In this document: piece by piece, positions 34,935-44,701 of the stretch | Layout of the letters: each line of letters starts with the position of its first letter | Position numbering within the stretch: position 1 is the stretch's first letter | Source: Janibacter cremeus | GTDB lineage: Bacteria; Actinomycetota; Actinomycetes; Actinomycetales; Dermatophilaceae | Direction: 5' to 3' | Assembly: GCF_029395675.1 (NCBI RefSeq) | Contig: NZ_CP115184.1 | Span: forward strand, 496,001-560,000 | Length of the DNA: 64,000 nucleotides | Position numbers and translations under genes: made by a program | Notes under the pieces: generated by a model | Seen by the model: only the letters and a program-made list of their open reading frames with translations | The model's database searches: none | Told to the model about the DNA's origin: nothing

Positions 34935-37094
34935 ATGACGCAGAGCCAGGCGCACGCGACCCCGCCAGTGCCGGAGAAACGCGAGCACGTGCGCAGCCAC
35001 CACGGGGACGACGTCGTCGACCCCTACGAGTGGATGCGCGACGGCGAGGACCCCGACGTCCTGGCGCACCTCGAGGCGGAGAACGCCTATGCCGAGGCCA
35101 CGACGGCGCACCTGGGCCCCCTTCGCCAACGGCTCTTCGACGAGATCAAGGAGCGCACCCTCGAGACCGACCTGTCCGTCCCCATCGCCTCGGGGCCGTG
35201 GTGGTACTACGCCCGCACGGTCGAGGGCCAGCAGTACGCGATCCACTGCCGCGCGCCGTTGACCGACGCCACTGCCGTGCCCGAGCTCGACCCGAGCCGG
35301 CCGCTGCCCGGCGAGGTCGTCCTCCTCGACGGCAACGCGCTCGCGGAGGGGCACGAGTTCTTCTCCCTCGGCGGGCTCGATGTCAGCCACGACCACTCCC
35401 GTCTCGCCTACGCGGTCGACGTCACCGGCGACGAGCGCTTCGACGTGCGCGTCGTCGACATCGCCTCCGGTGAGGTCCTCGACGAGGCGATCAGCGGGGC
35501 GGGGTACGGCCTGGCGTTCTCCCGCGACGGCGACCACCTCTTCCACGTCGCGGTCGACGAGGCCTGGCGACCGCACGAGGTGTGGCGCCACGCGGTCGGC
35601 ACGCCCCGCGAGGACGACGTGCTCGTGCACCGTGAGGAGGACGAGCGGTTCTGGATGGGTCTGGGTACCAGCCGGGACGACCGCTGGATCGTGCTGGGCC
35701 TGGGGTCGAAGACGACCTCGGAGGTGCACCTCATCGACGCCACCGACCCGACGGCACCGGCACGCTGCGTCGCGCCGCGCCGCGATGGCGTCGACTACGA
35801 CGTCGAGCCCGCCGCCGACCACCTGCTCATCGTGCACAACGAACGCCAGCCCGAGGGTGACCTCGCCTGGGCGCCGCTCGACGCGACTGGTCCCGAGCAG
35901 TGGCAGCCGCTGCTGCAGCGCGGGGAGGACGAGCGCTTCATCGGCGTCGATGCCTTCGACGACTTCGCCGTCCTGTCGCTGCGTGCCGGCGGTCTGCCGG
36001 CGCTGCGGATCCTGCCGCGGGTCGAGGGCGGGGGACGGTCGACACCGTTCTCCCCGAGCGACTACGGGGACCCGGTCGACGTCACCTTCGACGACGAGCT
36101 GCACTCCGTCGCCCTGGGCCCGATCGCCGAGCCCGGCACCGACCGGATCCGCGTCCTGCACGAGTCCTGGGTCAGCCCCCGCTCCGTCCTGGACGTCGTC
36201 GTGGCGACCGGCGAACGCATCGTCCTCAAGCGCCAGCCGGTCCTCGGGGGAGTCGACCTCGACGACTACGAGCAGAAGCGCACCTGGGCGACGGCCCCGG
36301 ACGGCACGCGGGTGCCCGTCTCCCTCGTCATGCGGCGCGGCACCCGGGCCGACGGGACCAACCCCGGGCTGCTCTACGGGTACGGCAGCTACGAGATGAG
36401 CTTCGACCCCTACTTCTCCATCGCCCGGCTCTCCCTGCTCGACCGCGGGGTCGTCTACGCCGTCGCGCACGTGCGCGGTGGCGGCGAGCTCGGCCGGCAC
36501 TGGTACGACGACGGCAAGATGCTGCACAAGCGCAACACCTTCACCGACTTCGTGGCGGCCGCGGAGCACCTCCACGACAGCGGCTGGGTCGCGCGGGACC
36601 GCCTGGCGGCCGAAGGGGGGTCCGCCGGCGGTCTCCTCGTGGGCGCCGCGACGAACCTCGCGCCCGACCGCTTCGCGGCGGTGCTGGCGGCCGTGCCCTT
36701 CGTCGACACCCTGACGACGATCCTGCGCCCGGACCTGCCGCTGACGGTGCAGGAGTGGGAGGAGTGGGGGGACCCGCTGCACGACCCCGAGGTGTACGCG
36801 TACATGCGCGGCTACACCCCGTACGAGAACATCGCCGCCGTCGAGTACCCGGCGGTCCTCGCCACGACCTCGCTGCACGACACCCGCGTGTACTTCACCG
36901 AGCCCGCGAAGTGGGTGGCCCGCCTGCGCGAGGTGACCGCCCACGACGAGCAGCGCCCGATCCTGCTGCGCACCGAGATGAGCGCCGGGCACGGTGGCCG
37001 CTCGGGGCGCTACGACGCCTGGGAGCAGGCCGCCTGGGAGTGGGCCTGGGTCCTCGACCGGATTGGGGCGACCGAGCCGGTGACCCGAGCCTGA
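34935..37094 (+). CDS. ptrB: S9 family serine peptidase, oligopeptidase B (protease II)
   Basis: 719 residues. The N-terminal beta-propeller (HHGDDVVDPYEWMRDGEDPD opening) and the C-terminal alpha/beta-hydrolase have catalytic Ser in AEGGSAGGLLVGA, Asp expected near TSLHDTRVYF and His in MSAGHGGRSG. It cuts peptides of up to about 30 residues after basic residues in the cytoplasm. The ATG at 34935 has AAGGAG at 8 nt; an in-frame GTG at 34899 overlapping the dnaE stop is less likely. Confidence 0.93.
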   Translation: MTQSQAHATPPVPEKREHVRSHHGDDVVDPYEWMRDGEDPDVLAHLEAENAYAEATTAHLGPLRQRLFDEIKERTLETDLSVPIASGPWWYYARTVEGQQYAIHCRAPLTDATAVPELDPSRPLPGEVVLLDGNALAEGHEFFSLGGLDVSHDHSRLAYAVDVTGDERFDVRVVDIASGEVLDEAISGAGYGLAFSRDGDHLFHVAVDEAWRPHEVWRHAVGTPREDDVLVHREEDERFWMGLGTSRDDRWIVLGLGSKTTSEVHLIDATDPTAPARCVAPRRDGVDYDVEPAADHLLIVHNERQPEGDLAWAPLDATGPEQWQPLLQRGEDERFIGVDAFDDFAVLSLRAGGLPALRILPRVEGGGRSTPFSPSDYGDPVDVTFDDELHSVALGPIAEPGTDRIRVLHESWVSPRSVLDVVVATGERIVLKRQPVLGGVDLDDYEQKRTWATAPDGTRVPVSLVMRRGTRADGTNPGLLYGYGSYEMSFDPYFSIARLSLLDRGVVYAVAHVRGGGELGRHWYDDGKMLHKRNTFTDFVAAAEHLHDSGWVARDRLAAEGGSAGGLLVGAATNLAPDRFAAVLAAVPFVDTLTTILRPDLPLTVQEWEEWGDPLHDPEVYAYMRGYTPYENIAAVEYPAVLATTSLHDTRVYFTEPAKWVARLREVTAHDEQRPILLRTEMSAGHGGRSGRYDAWEQAAWEWAWVLDRIGATEPVTRA

Positions 37095-37167
37095 GGGTTC
37101 GCCGGAGCGAGCACCTGTCCTGGGTCTCTCGGCGCCACTGTGTCTGCCGCCGAGCGATTCCTGTCCC

Positions 37168-37215
37168 CATTCGAAGAGGAAACGCGGCCGCCATGTCGCG
37201 ATGCTTCTTCGAATG
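37168..37215. repeat. Hairpin repeat copy A between ptrB and the DUF559 gene
   Basis: CATTCGAAGA at 37168 and TCTTCGAATG at 37206-37215 are exact inverted repeats. The inner bases add an imperfect stem with CGCG pairing, so the TTCGAA-to-TTCGAA unit is 44 nt. It lies between two convergent genes, where a bidirectional terminator would be expected. It matches copy B at 38323-38366 along its whole length. The rest of 37095-37231 shows nothing else. Confidence 0.7.
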
Positions 37216-37231
37216 ACGACGTGAGAGCGCG

Positions 37232-38179
37232 CTACCGATGATCCCGCCGGGCGCTCAGGAGCCGGTGTGCCTCCACCACCTGGTCGATGAAGGCATCGCG
37301 ATGCAACCGGAGACCGATGAGGTTCATGCGCAGGATGACGTCACCGCCCATGGTGATGGCGTTCCCGCGAAGGTGGTCGAAGGTGACCTCGAGTCCTTCG
37401 GAGTGTGCTGCGCCGTCGATCTCCAGAGCGAGGCCGATGTCCTCCCAGCCCACGTCGAGGTACCTGACGCGGCCATCGATACGCCGGAGTGCCTGACGTG
37501 TCGGGGTGGGGAGGCCACGTCGGCGCAGCAGGGGCACGATCTCGAGCTCGCCGAGCGATTGGGCCCCGTCCGCGATGTCATCGACGAGTCGCGTGACGAG
37601 GGAACGACGCCTGCGGCCCGGATACTGGGCGTGGGCCTCGCGTAGGTGCGCCGCCGTGGTGATGCGCTGCTGGGTCGGGAGGACGAGGAAGAGCGCGGCC
37701 TGACGGTCGGACACCGCCCACTGGGCTGCTCGCAGCGCAGCGAGTGCCGGAGTGGTCCGGGGCAGACCGGGCAGCTCGGAGTCTCCGGGTATCCGTCGGG
37801 ACACCTTGTGCTGGACCACGCCGTCGATGGCACGCACCTGGCACAGGTGGTGCAGCGAGACGTGGACGATCTGGTCGCTGAGACCTGTGACGCCGGCCAG
37901 TTGGAGGCTGGTGACCCCGTCGACTCGGGCATCCCCGACGCTCTCGTGGACAGCTCGCCACGCCAGGGCGAGGGATGACAGCGCCCCGGTGTGCAGAGCA
38001 ACGGTCTGACGACCGTGCAGCTGCCACCGACCGGCTCGAACCTGACTTGCCACGCGGTCCCTTCCCACACCGAGTGCGCGCAGCTGCGTACGGGAGAGCA
38101 CTCCGTCGCTGGCGTCCGCTGCCTCGAGCGCACGCTCCCTCAGCAGTGCGCTGAGCCGACTGCGGCTGAGTTGCTCCAT
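37232..38179 (-). CDS. AbiEi-like N-terminal plus DUF559 endonuclease-like protein
   Basis: About 315 residues. The N-terminal domain has the pattern of type IV TA antitoxin AbiEi winged helices (SDGVLSRTQLRALGVGRDRV). The C-terminal domain is DUF559/Vsr-like, with an acidic core LALEIDGAAHSEG, an Asp/Arg pair in FDHLRGNAI and GDVILRMNLIGLR. No separate AbiEii toxin is adjacent. The start is doubtful: the frame runs to 38323, but the ATG at 38179 gives the family N-terminus. A duplicated copy of the same start context lies 24 nt upstream. The substrate is unknown. Confidence 0.75.
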   Translation of the reverse strand: MEQLSRSRLSALLRERALEAADASDGVLSRTQLRALGVGRDRVASQVRAGRWQLHGRQTVALHTGALSSLALAWRAVHESVGDARVDGVTSLQLAGVTGLSDQIVHVSLHHLCQVRAIDGVVQHKVSRRIPGDSELPGLPRTTPALAALRAAQWAVSDRQAALFLVLPTQQRITTAAHLREAHAQYPGRRRRSLVTRLVDDIADGAQSLGELEIVPLLRRRGLPTPTRQALRRIDGRVRYLDVGWEDIGLALEIDGAAHSEGLEVTFDHLRGNAITMGGDVILRMNLIGLRLHRDAFIDQVVEAHRLLSARRDHR

Positions 38180-38218
38180 GCCGGAGGGCTGCTGGTGCTC
38201 CATGCCGGAAGACTGCTG
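38171..38218 (-). repeat. 24-bp tandem duplication at the DUF559 gene start
   Basis: Two 24-nt units (38171-38194 and 38195-38218) differ at only a few bases and each contains an in-frame ATG in the context TCCGGCATGGAGCA. They give the peptide repeat QQSSGMEH / QQPSGMEQ if translated from further upstream. Confidence 0.8.
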
Positions 38219-38322
38219 CGATCGGTGGGCCGCGGGGCCTTGCACGGCCATGGTGTGGACAAGGAGCGATTGACTGACGAACGTGTGCGCGAGTCCGATG
38301 ACTCGTGGGTGGGTCTTCCCCA

Positions 38323-38366
38323 TTCGAAGAAGGAACGCGACCCACAGGTCGCCTTCCTTCTTCGAA
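38323..38366. repeat. Hairpin repeat copy B between tetR and the DUF559 gene
   Basis: TTCGAAGAAGGAACGCGACC (38323-38342) pairs with 38347-38366 with one mismatch and a CACA loop, a near-perfect 20-bp stem. It lies downstream of the tetR stop (38436) in transcription order, so it can act as a terminator for the catabolic operon. Its similarity to copy A on the other side of the DUF559 gene goes beyond what two terminators need. Confidence 0.75.
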
Positions 38367-38435
38367 CGGCCAAGGTCAGCACGAGCCGGTCGACCTGCGT
38401 GACCGAGCCGCCGTGCGACCGGCCAGCCAGCGGCC

Positions 38436-39050
38436 TCAGTCGGCGAAGCCCAGCTCGGTCGCGAGTATGCGCGACCACGTGCGCACGACCCGACGGCGAC
38501 GCTTGGAGTCGTCGGTGAGCAGGTCGGCCAGGGCGAGGCCGCGGGCGATGTCCAGGGTGGTCTGGATCAGGGTGCGCACGTGCGGGTCGGAGTCGTCGAC
38601 ACCGAGGTGGGCGACGGCCAGGTCGTGGACGGACCGGGCGAATCGGCGCTCCAGGGGGGCGATGACCTCGCGGACCTGCTCGTCGGCGGCTGCCGCGGTC
38701 CAGGCGTGCAGGGCCGCCCGGAACAGCTCGCCGTTGTACGTCTCGACGAGGGTCTCGACGACCGCGTGGACGCGCGCAGGACCGTCACCGGTCGGCGCGG
38801 GCAGTTGCTCGACGCGGGTCGCGCGCTCCTGGAACATGTACTCCAGGGCTGCGACGACCAACGCCTCCCGGGTGGGGAAGTGGTGCTGGAGCGCTCCGCG
38901 ACTGATCCCCGCCGCGTCGGCGATGACCGAGACCGTGGCCGCGGTCCACCCACGCTCGGCGAGACAGTGCACGGTGGCCTCGAGCAGCCGCTGCCGGGTG
39001 GCCCGACTGCGGTCCTGCTTCGGCTCGGTCGTCGTGCGCATCGCGCTCAT
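38436..39050 (-). CDS. TetR/AcrR family transcriptional regulator
   Basis: 204 residues. The N-terminal HTH is RQRLLEATVHCLAERG, TAATVSVIADAAGISRGAL and QHHFPTREALVVA. The ligand-binding domain follows. The ATG at 39050 overlaps the enoyl-CoA hydratase stop, making it the last gene of the seven-gene operon. By position it is the counterpart of AtuR/LiuR-type repressors and the best candidate to bind the palindrome at 47264-47285. The likely ligand is an acyl-CoA of the pathway. Confidence 0.9.
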   Translation of the reverse strand: MSAMRTTTEPKQDRSRATRQRLLEATVHCLAERGWTAATVSVIADAAGISRGALQHHFPTREALVVAALEYMFQERATRVEQLPAPTGDGPARVHAVVETLVETYNGELFRAALHAWTAAAADEQVREVIAPLERRFARSVHDLAVAHLGVDDSDPHVRTLIQTTLDIARGLALADLLTDDSKRRRRVVRTWSRILATELGFAD

Positions 39051-39840
39051 CCCTCGCTCGGCGCCCACAGGGGAGAGCGCTTCTGCATGAAGGCCGTCAT
39101 GCCCTCACGGGCCTCCTCGCTGACGAAGAGCCGCGCGGACTGGTCGGCGACCCGGTCGCGGTGGGCATCGATGTGGTCGAGGACCTCGTGCGTGACCAGC
39201 GCCTTGCTCTCGCGCAGGCCCTGCGGCGAGCACCTGCCGAAGGCACCCGTCACCCCGGCGACGGCCTCGTCCAGCTCGTCGGTCCCGACCACGGCCTCGG
39301 TCACCAGCCCGATGCGCGCGGCCTCGGCAGCGTCGAACTTCGAGCCGGTGAGGAAGTACCGGGCGGCGGCCCGTGGGTCGATCCTCGGCAGCACGGTCAG
39401 CGAGATGACCGATGCGGCCAGCCCCAACCGGGACTCGGTGAGCGCGTAGGTCGCGGCGTCGCTCGCGATCACGATGTCGCACGCCCCGACCAGCCCCATG
39501 CCACCCGCGCGCACGTGCCCGTCGATCCGGCCGATGACCGGCTTCGGCAGCGCGACGATCGCCCGCAGCAGGTCGACGAGCTGGTCGGCGCGGGCCCGGG
39601 CGGGGTCGTCGGCGGTGTTGCTGCTCGCCTCGGACAGGTCCGCCCCGGCGCAGAAGGTCGTGCCGGTGTGCGTGAGCACGACGCAGCGGACGTCGTCGTC
39701 GCGCTCGGCCGCGGCCAGCCCCTCGGTCAGCTCGGCGACGAGCCGGTCGGAGAGGGCGTTGCGGTTGTGCGGCGAGTCGAGGGTGATCGTCATGACGCCC
39801 GAGCTCGTCCCGGTCCTGACCCGGGGTCCCTGCGGTGCGC

Positions 39841-39844
<4 letters not shown>
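39047..39844 (-). CDS. Enoyl-CoA hydratase/isomerase family protein
   Basis: 265-residue crotonase fold. The N-terminal TITLDSPHNRNALSD and the oxyanion-hole block TTFCAGADLSEAS are clear, and IDGHVRAGGMGLVGACD is the second oxyanion loop. In the carboxylase context it would hydrate a 3-methylglutaconyl-CoA or isohexenylglutaconyl-CoA type product. Both ends overlap the neighbouring genes by 4 nt. Confidence 0.9.
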
Positions 39845-41928
<2,084 letters not shown>

Positions 41929-41936
41929 GGTGCTCC

Positions 41937-43535
41937 TCACATCCGGAAGACGCCGAAGGAGGAGGTCCCCTCGACCGGTGCGGTGTGGATGGCGGACAGG
42001 GCGATCCCGAGAACGTCCCGGGTGTCGCGGGGGTCGATGATGCCGTCGTCGTAGACGAGGCCGGAGAGGACCATCGGCATCGCCTGCGCGGTGATCTGTC
42101 CCTCGACGTAGTCGCGCACGGCTTGGGCGCCCTCCTCGTCGAAGGGCTTGCCCTGCGCGAGCGCGGAGGCCTTCGACACCGAGTAGGTGACGTCGGCGAG
42201 CTGCTGTGCGCCCATCACGGAGGAGCGTGCGGACGGCCAAGTGAAGACGAACCGCGGGTCGTAGGCACGTCCGCACATCCCGTAGTGGCCGGCGCCGTAG
42301 GAGTTGCCCAGCAGCACCGAGATGTGCGGGACGGTGGAGTTGGACACCGCGTTGATCATCATCGCGCCGTGCTTGATGATCCCGCCCTGCTCGTACTCCT
42401 TGCCGACCATGTAACCGGTGGTGTTGTGCAGGAAGAGCAGCGGGGTGTTCGAGCGGTTGGCCAGCTGGATGAACTGGGCCGCCTTCTGCGACTCCTCGCT
42501 GAAGAGCACACCGCGGGCATTGGCGAGGATCCCGACGGGGAAGCCGTGCAGCTGGGCCCACCCGGTGACCAGGGAGGTGCCGTAGAGCGGCTTCCACTCG
42601 TCGAAGTCGCTGTCGTCGACGATCCGGGCGATCACCTCGCGCGGGTCGAAGGGGGACTTCAGGTCCGACGGGACGATGCTCAGCAGCTCCTCGGCCGGGT
42701 ACCGCGGTGGCCTGGGCTCGGCGGTGACCGGACCGGAGGCCTTGCGGTGGTTCAGGCGGGAGACGATGGTCCGCCCGATCCGGATGGCGTCCTGCTCGTC
42801 ACGCGCGTAGTGGTCGGCGAGCCCGGAGACGCGGGCGTGCATGTCGGCGCCGCCGAGGGACTCGTCGTCGGACTCCTCGCCGGTGGCCGCCTTGACGAGC
42901 GGGGGCCCGGCGAGGAAGACCTTGGAGCGCTCCTCGATCATCACGACGTGGTCGCTCATGCCGGGCAGGTAGGCACCGCCGGCGGTGGAATTGCCGAAGA
43001 CGAGCGCGATCGTGGGGATGCCCTCCCGGGAGAGCCGGGTGAGGTTGCGGAAGATCGCGCCACCGGGGATGAAGATCTCCTTCTGGGTCGGCAGGTCGGC
43101 TCCACCGGACTCGACGAGCGAGATCACCGGGAGCCGGTTGGCCAGCGCCACCTCGTGCATCCGCAGCGTCTTCTTCAACGACCACGGGTTGCTCGCGCCA
43201 CCCTTGACGGTCGGGTCGTTGGCGACGACGAGGCACTCCACGCCGCTGACGAGGCCGATGCCGGCGACGACGGAGCCGCCGACGGTGAAGTCCGACCCGT
43301 AACCGGCGAGGGTGGCCAGCTCGAGGAACGGGGACTCCAGATCGAGCAGGAGCTCCACCCTCTCGCGGGCGGTGAGCTTGCCGCGGTCGTGGTGCCGGGT
43401 GACGTACTTCTCCCCGCCACCATCCACGGCCCGAGCGACCTCGACGCCGATGTCGGCGAGGGAGGCGTGCATCGCGTCCGCCGCGGCCTGCGCCTCGGGG
43501 GTCGTCGGGTCGAGGGTGCTGTGCAGGATGGTCAT
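41937..43535 (-). CDS. Acyl-CoA carboxylase beta subunit (carboxyltransferase)
   Basis: 532 residues, the length of 3-methylcrotonyl-CoA/geranyl-CoA carboxylase beta chains. N-terminal RHHDRGKLTARERVELLLD, the acyl-CoA site near DPTVKGGASNPWSLKK, and the C-terminal VLLGNSYGAGHYGMCGRAYD are typical of the MCC/AtuC/LiuB group rather than acetyl- or propionyl-CoA carboxylases. The exact substrate (3-methylcrotonyl-CoA or a longer isoprenoid) is not resolvable by eye. The ATG overlaps the acyl-CoA dehydrogenase stop. Confidence 0.92.
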   Translation of the reverse strand: MTILHSTLDPTTPEAQAAADAMHASLADIGVEVARAVDGGGEKYVTRHHDRGKLTARERVELLLDLESPFLELATLAGYGSDFTVGGSVVAGIGLVSGVECLVVANDPTVKGGASNPWSLKKTLRMHEVALANRLPVISLVESGGADLPTQKEIFIPGGAIFRNLTRLSREGIPTIALVFGNSTAGGAYLPGMSDHVVMIEERSKVFLAGPPLVKAATGEESDDESLGGADMHARVSGLADHYARDEQDAIRIGRTIVSRLNHRKASGPVTAEPRPPRYPAEELLSIVPSDLKSPFDPREVIARIVDDSDFDEWKPLYGTSLVTGWAQLHGFPVGILANARGVLFSEESQKAAQFIQLANRSNTPLLFLHNTTGYMVGKEYEQGGIIKHGAMMINAVSNSTVPHISVLLGNSYGAGHYGMCGRAYDPRFVFTWPSARSSVMGAQQLADVTYSVSKASALAQGKPFDEEGAQAVRDYVEGQITAQAMPMVLSGLVYDDGIIDPRDTRDVLGIALSAIHTAPVEGTSSFGVFRM

Positions 43536-44701
43536 GCCACCAGTCCCAATCGTCGTGCGGCCATCTGGTTGAGGATCTCGACGGTGCCCCCGCCGATGCC
43601 GAGGATGCGCATGTCGCGGTACTGCCGCTCCACCTCGCACTCGGCCATGTAGCCCATCCCGCCGAAGAGCTGGACAGCCTGGTGGGCGACCCATTCGCCA
43701 GCCTGCGTCGCGGTGTTCTTGGCGAAGCACACGGCGGGGATGAGCTCGGTGAGCGGTTCTCCGGCCTCGTGCCGGTCGACGACCGAGCGGGTGTAGGTCC
43801 GCGCGACCTCGATCCGGGAGGTCATCTCCACGAGGGTGTCCTGGACCGTCTGGCGGGAGATGAGCGGCTGACCGAAGGTGCGTCGCTCCCGGCACCACTC
43901 GGTCGTCAGGTCGAGGCAGCGCTGGGCCTGCGAGTACGCCTGCGCGGCGATGGCGATGCGCTCGGTGAGGAAGGCGCTGCCGATGAGCAGGAAGCCGGCG
44001 TTCTCCGGGCCGACGCGGTGCCTCGCCGGGACGCGCACATCGGTGAAGGCCAGTTCCGCGGTGTCCGAGGAGCGCCAGCCCATCTTGTCCAGGCGCCGGG
44101 TCACCTCGAAGCCCGGCATGCCCTTCTCGAGGACGAGGAGGGAGAGCCCGCGGCTGCCCCGGTGCTCCTCGCCGCCGGTACGCACGGCGGTGGTGACGAA
44201 GTCGGCTCGGACACCCGAGGTGATGTACGTCTTGGTCCCGTTGACGACGTACTCGTCACCCTCCCTTCGCGCCCTCGTGCGCAGGCCGCCGACGTCCGAT
44301 CCGCCGTCCGGCTCGGTGATGCCCAGCGCACCGATCATCTCGCCGGCCAGCGTCGGGGCGACCCAGCGCTCGATCTGGGCCGGGTCACCGGCGGTGACGA
44401 TGTGCGGGCAGGCGATGCCGGCCGTGAAGAGGGAGGCGTAGGTGCCCCCGGCCGCACCGGCCTCGTGGAAGGCCTCCGCCACCACCACCGCGGCGCGCTG
44501 GCCGGCGCCCCCGCCGCCGGCGGTCTCGGGGAAGCCGACCCCGATGAGGCCGAGGCCGCCGGCAGTGCGGTGCAGCTCGCGGGGGAGCTCGCCGTCGCGC
44601 TCCCACGCGTCCTGGTGCGGCAGGACCTCGCGTCGGACGAACTCGCTCGTCGTCGCGCGCAGGGCCGTCAGCTCCTCGGTGTACCAGTCCTCGTGGCTCA
44701 T
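43532..44701 (-). CDS. Acyl-CoA dehydrogenase (first of two)
   Basis: 389-residue FAD enzyme. Marks are ALGITEPDGGSDVGGLRT, GTKTYITSGVRADF, RRLDKMGWRSSDTAELAF and the C-terminal QLFGGMGYMAECEVERQYRD. The Glu in AECEVER is at about the usual base position for some branched-chain dehydrogenases, but this was not modelled. It would oxidise the acyl-CoA before carboxylation (the LiuA/AtuD step). Overlaps atuA-like and carboxyltransferase genes by 4 nt each. Confidence 0.92.
   Translation of the reverse strand: MSHEDWYTEELTALRATTSEFVRREVLPHQDAWERDGELPRELHRTAGGLGLIGVGFPETAGGGGAGQRAAVVVAEAFHEAGAAGGTYASLFTAGIACPHIVTAGDPAQIERWVAPTLAGEMIGALGITEPDGGSDVGGLRTRARREGDEYVVNGTKTYITSGVRADFVTTAVRTGGEEHRGSRGLSLLVLEKGMPGFEVTRRLDKMGWRSSDTAELAFTDVRVPARHRVGPENAGFLLIGSAFLTERIAIAAQAYSQAQRCLDLTTEWCRERRTFGQPLISRQTVQDTLVEMTSRIEVARTYTRSVVDRHEAGEPLTELIPAVCFAKNTATQAGEWVAHQAVQLFGGMGYMAECEVERQYRDMRILGIGGGTVEILNQMAARRLGLVA

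Noticed and set aside
37232-38179. Complete AbiE toxin-antitoxin pair
   Set aside because: Only an AbiEi-like N-terminal domain fused to DUF559 is present; no AbiEii nucleotidyltransferase gene is adjacent.
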